35,702 nt of DNA from JAIXUI01 sp943373175 (GCA_943373175.1 CALSBM010000029.1:1-35702), one strand, 5' to 3'; positions 8,946-16,621 are shown, counted from the first letter of the stretch. Notes: generated by a model not told the origin, from the letters alone. A program made the numbers and translations.

Positions 8946-8963
8946 GCAATTAAACTTCATCCA

Positions 8964-9176
8964 ATGAAAACTAACATGGGTTCAATTGACCGGATTATTC
9001 GGGTCATAGTTGCGGCGATAGTAGCTGCGCTTTACTTAAATGGTACTGTTTCTGGAACAGTTGGAATTATTCTCTTAGTACTTGCAGGAATATTCGTGCT
9101 CACCAGTTTAGTAAGCATTTGTCCACTTTACTTGCCTTTTGGAATTAGCACATGTAAAATCAAAAAGGCAGCATAG
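8964..9176 (+). CDS. DUF2892 small inner-membrane protein
   Basis: 70 residues from ATG 8964. It begins MKTNMGSIDRIIRV, typical of DUF2892, followed by two membrane helices (about residues 9-27 and 32-52) and a conserved tail with SICPLYLPFGISTC. The same domain forms the membrane part of YgaP-type rhodaneses in other bacteria, but no rhodanese is present here, and its biochemical role is unknown. An in-frame extension to 8916 is possible but would start upstream of the promoter box. It sits between the suf operon and a terminator, and seems to have its own regulated promoter. Confidence 0.88.
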   Translation: MKTNMGSIDRIIRVIVAAIVAALYLNGTVSGTVGIILLVLAGIFVLTSLVSICPLYLPFGISTCKIKKAA

Positions 9177-9180
9177 CACA

Positions 9181-9216
9181 AAAAAAGCCTGAATCATTTT
9201 TGATTCAGGCTTTTTT
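9181..9216. terminator. Bidirectional rho-independent terminator
   Basis: The perfect stem GCCTGAATCA / TGATTCAGGC (9187-9196 and 9201-9210) with a TTTT loop is flanked by six A on the left and six T on the right, so it works in both directions. It lies between the convergent DUF2892 and TPR genes and serves both. Confidence 0.92.
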
Positions 9217-9231
9217 GTGAAGAAATACTCC

Positions 9232-10821
9232 CTATTTCATTTTGGCTAAATTGGCCATCGCTTCTTTGGCGGTAACATCGTTAGGGTCAATGGCAAGCAC
9301 TTTAGTAAAGTAATCTTTAGCTCCGTTTTTATCCTTGGCATTATAGGCAAGTGAACCAAGGTAAGTATAGGCTTCTTTAAGCTCACGCTTGTACTTGTCG
9401 TTACCTCCTTCAATACTTCCAATTTTTGCAATCATGCTCTCAAACAATGTTTTGGCATTAGTCTGATTGCTGTAATTACAACGGGCACGGTAAAGATGTC
9501 CTGGAATATAATTGGGCTGGATTTCAATCAACTGAGAGAATATGGTATCCGCTTTTACATAATCTTTCAGATTGTAGTAAGCTCTTCCAAGTGCAAAGTA
9601 ATCGTTTGGGTTCTTTTTAGAGGCACGAGCGATGATATTACTCAGCACTTCAGCCTCTTTCGCATAGTTTTTACTGGCGCGGAAGAAGTCCAACATTGTT
9701 TTATTCAATTCTCCGGCTTTGGTAGAATCAAGGGCAATGGCTTTGGCAAATGCTGTTTGTGCATCCGCGTCTATTCCTTTTGCTAAATTGATTTTACCCA
9801 AATAGAGGTAGTCGTCGTATCGGATTTTAGTTGGATTAACTCCTGCAAAGAACTTATTGTAAGCGTATAGGGCTGTGTCGTATTTGGCGGTCTCGTAAGC
9901 GGAACGTCCCAAAATCCGATAAACATAAACATTGGAGGAATCCACTGCCATAGTTCGATAAACTTCGTCCATGGCTTCCTTATTCTTGCCCAACAATAAT
10001 TGAAAGGAGGCATATTTCAGCATAGATTTAGGAGTAGGCTCGGTTAATGATAGGTATCGACCGAAATTAGTTGTAGCAGAAGCCTGATCCTTTTGAGCAA
10101 AGTTCACATCAGCCAGTTCACGATAAGCTGGCGCAAAATTTTCATCAACGGCAATCGCCTTATTGATATATTCCTTCCCAAGTTCAATATTACGTGCGTC
10201 GATGAATAAAGCTCCACATTCCCACATGGCTTTAGCCATTTTAGGGTCGTAGGTGAAAGCGCGTTCAAAGTATTTAACTGCGTTTCCATTGTCATCTATT
10301 TGCTTTCTCATCAATCCAATTGCAAATAATGCATTAGAACTTTTTGGTGAAAGCTCTAGCGCTTTAGCTTCCATTGCGAACGCATTTGCGGTGTCTTTTC
10401 TATCTCCATCGGTTAGCGCCTGAGCAAGTACGGCAAATACATCACCATCTTTAAACTTACGATTACCCAACGATTTTTGGCTAACATTTGCAAAAGTGGC
10501 CATTGCAGCATCGAATTGTTGCTTTCTGTTCTGCAATTGCCCGATGCCGGCAAGATTAAGAGGATGATTTGGATTTGCACGAACTCCTCTATTGAAGAAT
10601 TCTTCCGCTTTGTTTAGTTGTTCGAGTTGTAATGAGGTAACTCCTGCATAATACCAGGCCCAAAGGTTGTTGGTATCTGCATCGGCAGCCTGTTGAAATT
10701 TAGCAAGCGCTGAATTGTATTTTTCAATTTCATAATCGCGCATTGCAGCACTCAAGTTTTGTTGAGCACCGGATTCCCAAGCAGAAAGTGCAAGGGTAGC
10801 TACAAGTAGGAGGCGTTTCAT
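9232..10821 (-). CDS. Secreted tetratricopeptide-repeat protein
   Basis: 529 residues from the ATG at 10821, which starts a clean signal peptide (MKRLLLVATLALSAWESGAQ, cleavage near residue 20). A longer in-frame start at 10869 would put 16 charged residues before the signal and lies upstream of the -7 box, so it is rejected. The mature protein is almost entirely TPR helices, with repeated patterns such as W-A-W-Y-Y-A-G-V, P-x-H-P-L-N-L-A and ALGRAYYNLKDY, about a dozen units. Expected location is the periplasm, as a protein-interaction scaffold. It lies last in a minus-strand series with the PstS-like lipoprotein and the TonB genes, an arrangement I recall from other Bacteroidota. No specific partner is known to me. 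Confidence 0.85.
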   Translation of the reverse strand: MKRLLLVATLALSAWESGAQQNLSAAMRDYEIEKYNSALAKFQQAADADTNNLWAWYYAGVTSLQLEQLNKAEEFFNRGVRANPNHPLNLAGIGQLQNRKQQFDAAMATFANVSQKSLGNRKFKDGDVFAVLAQALTDGDRKDTANAFAMEAKALELSPKSSNALFAIGLMRKQIDDNGNAVKYFERAFTYDPKMAKAMWECGALFIDARNIELGKEYINKAIAVDENFAPAYRELADVNFAQKDQASATTNFGRYLSLTEPTPKSMLKYASFQLLLGKNKEAMDEVYRTMAVDSSNVYVYRILGRSAYETAKYDTALYAYNKFFAGVNPTKIRYDDYLYLGKINLAKGIDADAQTAFAKAIALDSTKAGELNKTMLDFFRASKNYAKEAEVLSNIIARASKKNPNDYFALGRAYYNLKDYVKADTIFSQLIEIQPNYIPGHLYRARCNYSNQTNAKTLFESMIAKIGSIEGGNDKYKRELKEAYTYLGSLAYNAKDKNGAKDYFTKVLAIDPNDVTAKEAMANLAKMK

Positions 10822-10856
10822 AAGTTCGTTTTCAGTCTTTTTTTCAAAAAGCTGGC

Positions 10857-10864
10857 CAAAAATA
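10857..10864 (-). promoter_or_regulatory. Putative -7 promoter box of the TPR gene
   Basis: The minus strand reads TATTTTTG, matching TAnnTTTG, 35 bases before the ATG. No TTTG stands out at -33. T-rich runs produce such matches by chance, so this is weak. Confidence 0.35.
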
Positions 10865-10901
10865 GCCAAGAGTGGGAAGTAGAAAAGGGGGAAGTTGAGA
10901 T

Positions 10902-11846
10902 TTATCGTTCCTGAGCAGATTTCTTCACTTTTACCAACCGAACCGGCATGGTTGCGGGCACCAATCCTGATTTAAGCACAATTCGTTGGCCTTTATCACT
11001 CGCAAGGAAGTTCGAAAATCCTGTGCCTAAACCAGTTCTTGGTTCTCGAAGCAGGTAGTAAACTGTTCTGGTGAGTGGATAGGAGCGCAAAGCAAGATAG
11101 GCTTGGAACGGCTTGTAATATTCCCCATCTTCTTTACTGAGTATTTCCATGACCTTGAATTTATTTAGAAAGGCATTAGCTGTTGAATCGTCCCGGTCCG
11201 AAATCCATCCGGCACCAATTAGCCCTATGCAGTTTCCGTTTTTATTGACATAGTCGATAACTTCTTCTCCCGATTTCAAGGCGAAAACAGAGCCTTTTAT
11301 GGCATCAAGTTTAAACACACTGTCCTTTAGATGCCTGATAGTTGAACTTCCCTGATTATCTACCACTAATTGAATTGGATTGTCGCTACCACCTGGGAAT
11401 ATTTCACTGGCGAATTTGAATTTACCTTCTAATAATCCCCTCAGTTTTTCCATCGTAATTTGGGTATCACTTGAAGCGGGGTTTGTGATTAAGGTAACGG
11501 CATCTATAGCAATTTTAACCTCTCTCGGACGTATTTTCTCTTGCTCAAAGGCTTTTTTTTCTTCCTCAGAGAGCTTCCTTGTGGTAATAGCAAATCGTGT
11601 CTTTCCATCCAATAAATCCTGAATAGCTTCAGCTTCTGGCTTATATTGAACTTGGACTTTAGCTTTAGGATATTCTGAATGAAAAACAAAGAGTTCAGCA
11701 TCAATGAGAGGTCTTAAGGTTTCATCAACACCGCCAATAATTTCTCCAGTTGTAGGAGTATCTGCTACAGATTTATCTTCTGGATTTTTATTCTGACAGG
11801 AAGTCAGTAATCCAGCAATTAGAAAAAAGGCCAACAATCGTTTCAT
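10902..11846 (-). CDS. PstS-like phosphate-binding lipoprotein
   Basis: 314 residues from the ATG at 11846. The N-terminus is a lipoprotein signal with lipobox LTSC ending at C17, so the protein is lipid-anchored; the longer start at 11915 would bury this signal. The rest fits the periplasmic-binding-protein-like II fold of PstS-type proteins: an early GGVDETLRPLIDAELFVF, a middle VVDNQGSSTIRHLKDSV with the SST-R ligand-loop pattern, and a C-terminal TGLGTGFSNFLASDKGQ. No PstA, PstB or PstC gene is nearby; the neighbours are TonB-system genes and a TPR protein. The ligand may be phosphate or another oxyanion. Confidence 0.8.
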   Translation of the reverse strand: MKRLLAFFLIAGLLTSCQNKNPEDKSVADTPTTGEIIGGVDETLRPLIDAELFVFHSEYPKAKVQVQYKPEAEAIQDLLDGKTRFAITTRKLSEEEKKAFEQEKIRPREVKIAIDAVTLITNPASSDTQITMEKLRGLLEGKFKFASEIFPGGSDNPIQLVVDNQGSSTIRHLKDSVFKLDAIKGSVFALKSGEEVIDYVNKNGNCIGLIGAGWISDRDDSTANAFLNKFKVMEILSKEDGEYYKPFQAYLALRSYPLTRTVYYLLREPRTGLGTGFSNFLASDKGQRIVLKSGLVPATMPVRLVKVKKSAQER

Positions 11847-11850
11847 AAAC

Positions 11851-12033
11851 TCAGAACGGCAATTTACGCCATCTCGTGTATCTGAACACGGCATAAGCAA
11901 TACAAAATATCCCAATAAAAATCTGAGTTTGACCGTCGAAAATTTTAAATTGAATCATTCGGGTTATAAGTCCAATACCTCCAATGACATAGAGGACAAT
12001 CATGAATAAACCGAAGTACCGTAGTGTTTTCAT
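11851..12033 (-). CDS. Small two-helix membrane protein, unknown function
   Basis: 60 residues with two hydrophobic stretches (about 7-24 and 36-52) and a basic C-terminus RYTRWRKLPF, which predicts a short hairpin in the inner membrane. The stop is four bases before the PstS-like start, so the two are probably co-transcribed. I do not recognise a named family. The tight spacing, the membrane topology and the absence of a competing frame support it as real. Confidence 0.65.
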   Translation of the reverse strand: MKTLRYFGLFMIVLYVIGGIGLITRMIQFKIFDGQTQIFIGIFCIAYAVFRYTRWRKLPF

Positions 12034-12055
12034 AGGGTAGGAGGTAGGAATATAA

Positions 12056-12089
12056 AAAGAGGCTGCTTCCGAGAGAAAGCAACCTCTTT
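12056..12089 (-). terminator. Degenerate terminator after the second tonB
   Basis: The arms AAAGAGGCTGCTT (12056-12068) and AAGCAACCTCTTT (12077-12089) pair over 13 positions with one mismatch. The U-tract on the minus strand is poor. The left arm is the same as in the strong terminator after the other tonB, so this looks like a decayed copy. It may allow read-through into the 60-residue gene. Confidence 0.55.
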
Positions 12090-12109
12090 CGATGACGCTA
12101 ATTTAGTGA

Positions 12110-12934
12110 TTAGCGAAGTTCGAAGTTAATAGGAAGATTGAACTCCACATTTACAGGCCTTCCATTATGGCGACCTGCACTCCATTTAGGCATCTTTTTT
12201 ACAACTCGTATCGCTTCTTCCGCACAGCCACCACCGATATCTCTTAAAACACTGATGTTGCTAATGGTGCCGTCAACACTTACAATAAAGGTTAATACAA
12301 CACGCCCGGTTATCCCGTTTTCGCGGGCAATTGTTGGGTAGATGATGTTTTTGTTGACGTATTTGAGCAACTCTTCCTCTCCACCGGGGAATTCAGGCAT
12401 TATATCAACAAACTTAATTGGAGCGGATTGTGATTCTTCTGTTATCGTGTTTTCTATTATAGTTATAGGGTCGTAATCCGTTCCATAACTTCCCTCTATA
12501 TGCTGAATTCCAATGTTGACATTTTGCATTTCTCGCATTGTAGGAATCTCCTCAAACACATCTTCATTATCGGTAACAACCGGCGAAGTGAACTTAATTT
12601 GTTTAACATTCTGAGCTTTTACGTCCGGTAGCTGCGTAAGTACCTTATCGATTGGAGGTGGAGGAGGGACAAGTATAGTTGCCTTGTTGTGTATTTCATT
12701 TTTTGGGACTTTAACTGCCAGGGAATTGCCCATTAGCAAATCATAGATTTTGGGGCCGGAAACCGAGAGTACGAAACAGCTAATTCCAATTAAGGCGGCT
12801 ATTGAAACGAAGTCTGTGTACTTACTTCGAAGATGGTAAGCCCCATAAGACTTATTCCGGTTTTCAAAAACAATGACATTTCTGGCTGCGGAACTGGGAC
12901 TGTCCCAAGAGCCGCCAATGATTCTAGTTTCCAT
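12110..12934 (-). CDS. tonB: Energy transducer TonB, second (duplicate) copy
   Basis: 274 residues. The cytoplasmic N-terminus contains IVFENRNKSYGAY, followed by one membrane helix (about 43-65), a short proline run (PPPPP), an acidic periplasmic linker and a TonB C-terminal domain with YPTIARENGITGRV, VLRDIGGGCAEEAIRVV and NFELR at the end. It carries energy from ExbB/ExbD to outer-membrane receptors. By my alignment, only about 20 of the last 101 residues differ from the copy at 13706-14524, while the linker is rewritten. It has no ExbB/ExbD of its own and is separated from the exb operon by 771 bases, so it presumably shares the same motor. Confidence 0.92.
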   Translation of the reverse strand: METRIIGGSWDSPSSAARNVIVFENRNKSYGAYHLRSKYTDFVSIAALIGISCFVLSVSGPKIYDLLMGNSLAVKVPKNEIHNKATILVPPPPPIDKVLTQLPDVKAQNVKQIKFTSPVVTDNEDVFEEIPTMREMQNVNIGIQHIEGSYGTDYDPITIIENTITEESQSAPIKFVDIMPEFPGGEEELLKYVNKNIIYPTIARENGITGRVVLTFIVSVDGTISNISVLRDIGGGCAEEAIRVVKKMPKWSAGRHNGRPVNVEFNLPINFELR

Positions 12935-13644
12935 GTTGAGTGTTTGTTTTTTCTTTAGCGTTTAATTACAAATCATTTGGAATCAGTAGTTTAACGCCAT
13001 GTAATCGGATATTATTGATTCACTCTTCATCATGAAGTGTAATAAATTTTATTGTGTTTCTTCACTATATTTTCGGTTTTAATTTTGAAAAATTGTGGCA
13101 AATCCCGACGCCATGTTTTTAAGTACTTTGGGGTTATACCAAGCACAGTCTTTTCTTTCAGGAAGCTCATTAGTAATTGAGATATGCCCAGTTAAACGAT
13201 AGTAGCATTTCGTTAGAAGGAAAAAAGCGTGTTTAGTCTGCTTCGAAAAGAAACTATGGTTGAACTCGCATATAATAGCTGGGCAACGGTTGGGTGTTGT
13301 GGGATAGTCAGGAATGTTTACTTATTGGAGTTCCGACTAAGCAAACAGAACCAAAGCGGCTGTTAGAACAACGGCCACTTTGCTTTTGAGTTGAAATAAA
13401 GTTAAGCGGTTGCTGATAAGGAAATTTGGCTGGGGAGCACGCTTAAAGCCAAAAAATGGTGATGATGTACCAATTGAACTATTCTGTAAATGTTACTTGG
13501 AACAAGCAATCATCATGGAATAGCGAATTGACGAATTACCAAAATTGGAATTCTGATTATGAAGAGGGTAAAGCCTTAATAATAAAAAGCGAAGAATTAA
13601 AATAGAGTAAGTAAAGTAAAATAGGGAGGCAGTAGAGGCTAAGC
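12935..13644. other. Gene-poor gap between the two tonB copies
   Basis: This is the only stretch over 300 bases without a convincing gene. It must hold the promoter of the downstream tonB, but no TAnnTTTG box is visible on the minus strand. It contains an imperfect 12-base hairpin (13353-13364 with 13370-13381) and one 49-codon plus-strand frame (13456-13605). No transposase remnant, tRNA or repeat array was recognised. The gap may be what is left of the sequence that separated or accompanied the duplication. Confidence 0.6.
13456..13605 (+). CDS. Possible small ORF, uncertain
   Basis: ATG 13456 to TAG 13605 encodes 49 residues rich in N, W, Y and S (including NVTWNKQSSWNSELTNYQNW), with no hydrophobic segment. 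It runs opposite to its neighbours, has no recognisable promoter and matches no family I know. It could be a chance frame or the tail of a decayed gene. It is listed because its composition looks more protein-like than random. Confidence 0.2.
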   Translation: MVMMYQLNYSVNVTWNKQSSWNSELTNYQNWNSDYEEGKALIIKSEELK

Positions 13645-13689
13645 AAAAAAAAAAGAGGCTGCTTTCTGGTGTAAAAGCAGCCTCTTTTT
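13645..13689 (-). terminator. Rho-independent terminator of the exbB-exbD-exbD-tonB operon
   Basis: A perfect 16-base stem (13650-13665 with 13674-13689, core AGAGGCTGCTTT) and an eight-base loop are followed on the minus strand by a run of ten U (A10 at 13645-13654 on plus). It begins 17 bases after the tonB stop. Confidence 0.9.
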
Positions 13690-13705
13690 AAAATGAACCG
13701 AATTT

Positions 13706-14524
13706 CTATCGCAGTTCGAAGTTAATAGGAAGGTTAAACTCCACATTAACAGACTTTCCGTTCTGGCGACCAGCTTTCCATTTCGGCATTTTTTTCACTA
13801 CCCGGATAGCTTCTTCAGCACAACCTCCACCAATATCTCGGAGTACGTTGATGTTGCTGATAGTACCGTCGTTTCCTACTACAAAAGCGAGTGTAACACG
13901 TCCGGTAATACCATTTTCACGAGCAATTGGAGGATACTGAATATTTTTACTTAAGAACTTTATCAATTCTTCCTCACCACCCGGAAACTCGGGCATTTCC
14001 TCTACGTATTTGAAGACAGTTGGTTGCTCTTCTTCAATTACTGTATTCTGGGTTTCTTCGATGGGCTGATAAGCAACCGTATCTCCTTCGATGTTTTTAG
14101 TACCGATTACCGCTTTGTCCATCTCTTCCATGGTAGCCACTTCTTCGACCACTTCCTCATCGGGTTTCACAACAGGAGGAGTAAACTTAACCGTTTTTAA
14201 TTCCGGTGGTTTAATGGGTGGCGGTGGTTGAACTTTTTCATCCAATGGAGGAGGAGCGGCTAATTCAGCAACAGAAACAGCTTTTCTGTCCTTTTTAGCG
14301 GCAGCTTCTTCGAGATTGCTCATAATCAGGTCATAGATTTTAGGTCCAGATACTGACAACGCAAATGAAGTAATCCCGATTAAAGCGGCAAGAGTCACAT
14401 AGTCTTTGTATTTGGTTCTGATTAGGTAAGCGCCATACGCTTTATTCCTATTTTCAAATACAATATCGTTTCGAGCAGCGGAGCTGGGATCGTCCCAGGT
14501 ACCACTAATGGGTTTAGTTTCCAC
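13706..14524 (-). CDS. tonB: Energy transducer TonB, operon copy
   Basis: 272 residues with a GTG start at 14524, overlapping the end of exbD by 11 bases. N-terminal IVFENRNKAYGAY is followed by a membrane helix (about 43-65), a proline-rich linker (PPPLDEKVQPPPPIKPP) with an acidic stretch, and a TonB C-terminal domain with YPPIARENGITGRV and VLRDIGGGCAEEAIRVV. It couples the proton gradient to TonB-dependent transport. Its place as the last gene of the exb operon marks it as the ancestral copy. The linker is more proline-rich than in the paralogue. Confidence 0.95.
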   Translation of the reverse strand: METKPISGTWDDPSSAARNDIVFENRNKAYGAYLIRTKYKDYVTLAALIGITSFALSVSGPKIYDLIMSNLEEAAAKKDRKAVSVAELAAPPPLDEKVQPPPPIKPPELKTVKFTPPVVKPDEEVVEEVATMEEMDKAVIGTKNIEGDTVAYQPIEETQNTVIEEEQPTVFKYVEEMPEFPGGEEELIKFLSKNIQYPPIARENGITGRVTLAFVVGNDGTISNINVLRDIGGGCAEEAIRVVKKMPKWKAGRQNGKSVNVEFNLPINFELR

Positions 14525-15065
14525 TTGCAGGGGCTGTTTGCGCTTTAGCGATCATTTCCAATTCCTGAGGGGTGATATCCACAACCGCGTAAGTTGGGAT
14601 CTTATTGATGTTCATCTCATCAAGGATGTCCACAAAGTTTTTATACTTCGCTTTTTCATCAGCCTTGATAAGAACGGTTAGCTTGTTTTTACCGCCTCTA
14701 GCGGCTACTTCGTCACGTTTTTCAACGAGCAGTTTGCGAATTTTAGTAGGGCCAAAATAAGTTACCTCAACTTTGGGGTCTTTCAGGCCTGCATACCAAT
14801 AGATGCGGTTGTTTTCGCCAAGAATTAGGGTAAGCGCATTCGATTCCTTTACTTCAGACTGATCTTCTACTTTTTCAGCCTTATCAGGCATGATGATTTC
14901 CATCGTCTGAGGTTTATTGAAGGTAGTGGTGAGAAGGAAGAAGGTGAGCAGGAGGAAAGCCAAGTCCACCATTGCGGTCATGTCCACGTGTGTGGAGGCT
15001 TTCTTCGATCTTACTTTTCCTTTCTTGCCGTGGTCACCGCCACCGGAGTCTTGTATTTCTGCCAT
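14514..15065 (-). CDS. exbD: ExbD/TolR-type biopolymer transport protein (second exbD)
   Basis: 183 residues. A charged cytoplasmic N-terminus precedes one membrane helix carrying the proton-relay aspartate D34 in DMTAMVDLAFLLLTFF, followed by a periplasmic domain ending in ELEMIAKAQTAPASGN. It forms the proton-driven stator with ExbB. Two different exbD genes in tandem are usual for Bacteroidota ExbB-ExbD-ExbD-TonB systems. The stop overlaps the tonB start by 11 bases. Confidence 0.93.
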   Translation of the reverse strand: MAEIQDSGGGDHGKKGKVRSKKASTHVDMTAMVDLAFLLLTFFLLTTTFNKPQTMEIIMPDKAEKVEDQSEVKESNALTLILGENNRIYWYAGLKDPKVEVTYFGPTKIRKLLVEKRDEVAARGGKNKLTVLIKADEKAKYKNFVDILDEMNINKIPTYAVVDITPQELEMIAKAQTAPASGN

Positions 15066-15075
15066 GGTTCAGCGA

Positions 15076-15669
15076 TTAAAACTCTTGTTCAAGAGAAGTG
15101 ATCAGGTTGAAACGATTAACGTTTTGGTCTTGAAGCGTAGAGACTACTCTTTTAACCACGGGGTAGGCTGCCTGTCCATCGCCTTTAATGGCGATACGTA
15201 CTTTAGGATTGCTTAAGCGAGTATTAACAATCCAGTCATAAAGTTGATTGTTCAAGGAATCGGTAGGGATTCCGAGGGTCATTTCTTTACGCTCTTCTTT
15301 GCTGGCGTCCAGAAATCCGGGCATTACATTCATGGGCACACCAAATGTGGTGAGGTTGGAAAAAGTTTCCACTTGTTGCGGGGTGAAGTTCACCTTGTAT
15401 TTCTCGCCCATTTTCTGTAAAAGGCTTGAACGGGTGAATTTATTGTCCACATTAAAAAACACTTTTCCTTCGCGGGAGATGGTGATCGTCATGATATCCA
15501 CTTCAGGCAGTTTAATGTCTGCAACAGAAGAAGGAATATCGACCACGACCGGCTCTTCCGGGCGAAAATTGGTGGTCAGCATGAAGAATGTCACCAACAG
15601 GAAGGCCAAGTCCACCACCGGAGTCATATCCAGGGTAGGCTTCTTTGCTTTGGGTCTTACCTTAGCCAT
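15076..15669 (-). CDS. exbD: ExbD/TolR-type biopolymer transport protein (first exbD)
   Basis: 197 residues. A basic N-terminus (KVRPKAKKPTLDM) leads into a membrane helix with the relay aspartate D20 in MTPVVDLAFLLVTFF. The periplasmic domain carries a longer central insertion (about residues 85-135) than the second exbD. This suggests that the two form a heteromeric ExbD pair with different periplasmic contacts. It lies 10 bases before the second exbD and 20 after exbB. Confidence 0.93.
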   Translation of the reverse strand: MAKVRPKAKKPTLDMTPVVDLAFLLVTFFMLTTNFRPEEPVVVDIPSSVADIKLPEVDIMTITISREGKVFFNVDNKFTRSSLLQKMGEKYKVNFTPQQVETFSNLTTFGVPMNVMPGFLDASKEERKEMTLGIPTDSLNNQLYDWIVNTRLSNPKVRIAIKGDGQAAYPVVKRVVSTLQDQNVNRFNLITSLEQEF

Positions 15670-15689
15670 CTTGTCGTGTCGGGATCAGA

Positions 15690-16502
15690 TTACTTTTCAG
15701 TTGCTGAGAAGGTATTCACGATGCTGAAACCAGCTTCATCGATACCATAAGTAAGGGAATCGATTTTGTTTGTGAAAAAGTTATAGAGAATGATGGCGAT
15801 TGCTGAAGATCCGATACCCAGTGCGGTATTAATCAATGCTTCAGAAATACCGTTTGCGAGTGCTGTTGCGTCAGGAGCTCCTGCATTCGCAAGAGCAGCG
15901 AACGCTTTAATCATCCCGATTACAGTACCTAGAAGACCGATAAGGGTTGCAACTGAAGCCAATGTTGAGATGATGACTAAGTTTTTCTGTAGCATAGGCA
16001 TTTCAAGCTGAGTGGCTTCTTCAATATCCTTCTGAATAGCAGCAATTTTTTGCTCTTTATCGTACTCAGTAGATTTCTGCATATCTAAGTACTTATTGAG
16101 ACCTGCTTTGATGACATTAGCAATAGAGCCTTTTTGTTTATCGCATTCAGCGATAGACTCTTGAATTTTACCTTGGCTTAGGTTAGTACGGATTTTCATT
16201 ACGAAATTCGCAACACTACCTTTTCCGCGAGCAGAAGAGATTGTGATGAAACGCTCGATTCCGAAAGTAATAACCATCAACAGACATGACATCAAGATGG
16301 GTACAACCGGGCCGCCCTTGTAAACGATGCCCAGATAGTTTCCAGGTAGGGGGTGATTGTTAGGGTCACCGCCTTCAAAGTTAGATCCATCTCCAAGTAC
16401 ATACATGTAAATGAGTATGGATACAATGATCAAGACTGGCATGACAATGGCAGCGAATGCTGATTTGAATCCGCTTTCTGTCTTAACGGGTTGTTTGGAC
16501 AT
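15690..16502 (-). CDS. exbB: ExbB/TolQ/MotA proton channel protein
   Basis: 270 residues from the ATG at 16502 (MSKQPVKTESG). A longer start at 16556 would add 18 residues that look like leader and lie upstream of the -7-like box at 16528-16535. It has three or more membrane helices; the conserved TolQ/ExbB core TLIGLLGTVIGMIKAF is near residue 190, and a cytoplasmic helical region precedes it. An extra N-terminal helix (about 17-36) is typical of ExbB proteins in this phylum. First gene of the exb operon. Confidence 0.93.
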   Translation of the reverse strand: MSKQPVKTESGFKSAFAAIVMPVLIIVSILIYMYVLGDGSNFEGGDPNNHPLPGNYLGIVYKGGPVVPILMSCLLMVITFGIERFITISSARGKGSVANFVMKIRTNLSQGKIQESIAECDKQKGSIANVIKAGLNKYLDMQKSTEYDKEQKIAAIQKDIEEATQLEMPMLQKNLVIISTLASVATLIGLLGTVIGMIKAFAALANAGAPDATALANGISEALINTALGIGSSAIAIILYNFFTNKIDSLTYGIDEAGFSIVNTFSATEK

Positions 16503-16527
16503 GTTAAGTAGGTTTGATTGTTGAGGC

Positions 16528-16563
16528 CGAATATAGGGAGGGGAAAGAGAATTCACTCTTTCC
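16528..16563 (-). promoter_or_regulatory. Putative exbB promoter with inverted repeat
   Basis: On the minus strand TATATTCG (16528-16535) is one base off the -7 consensus. Just upstream lies a perfect 8-base inverted repeat, GGAAAGAG / CTCTTTCC (16542-16549 and 16556-16563), which would overlap the -33 region and could be an operator. There is no U-tract after it, so it is not a good mazG terminator. Confidence 0.3.
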
Positions 16564-16621
16564 TTCTGTGGCTTAACTAAAATTTTTGCTCTCTGTTGTG
16601 GATTTGAGATAAAAAAACTGT

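Noticed and set aside
13353..13381. Possible integron attC-like or insertion-sequence end in the tonB gap
   Set aside because: The imperfect hairpin has mismatches, lacks recognisable core sites, and has no integrase, transposase or target duplication nearby.
15248..15727. Plus-strand frame of 159 codons opposite exbD/exbB
   Set aside because: It lies antisense to clear exbD and exbB genes and has no motif or hydrophobic pattern of its own.
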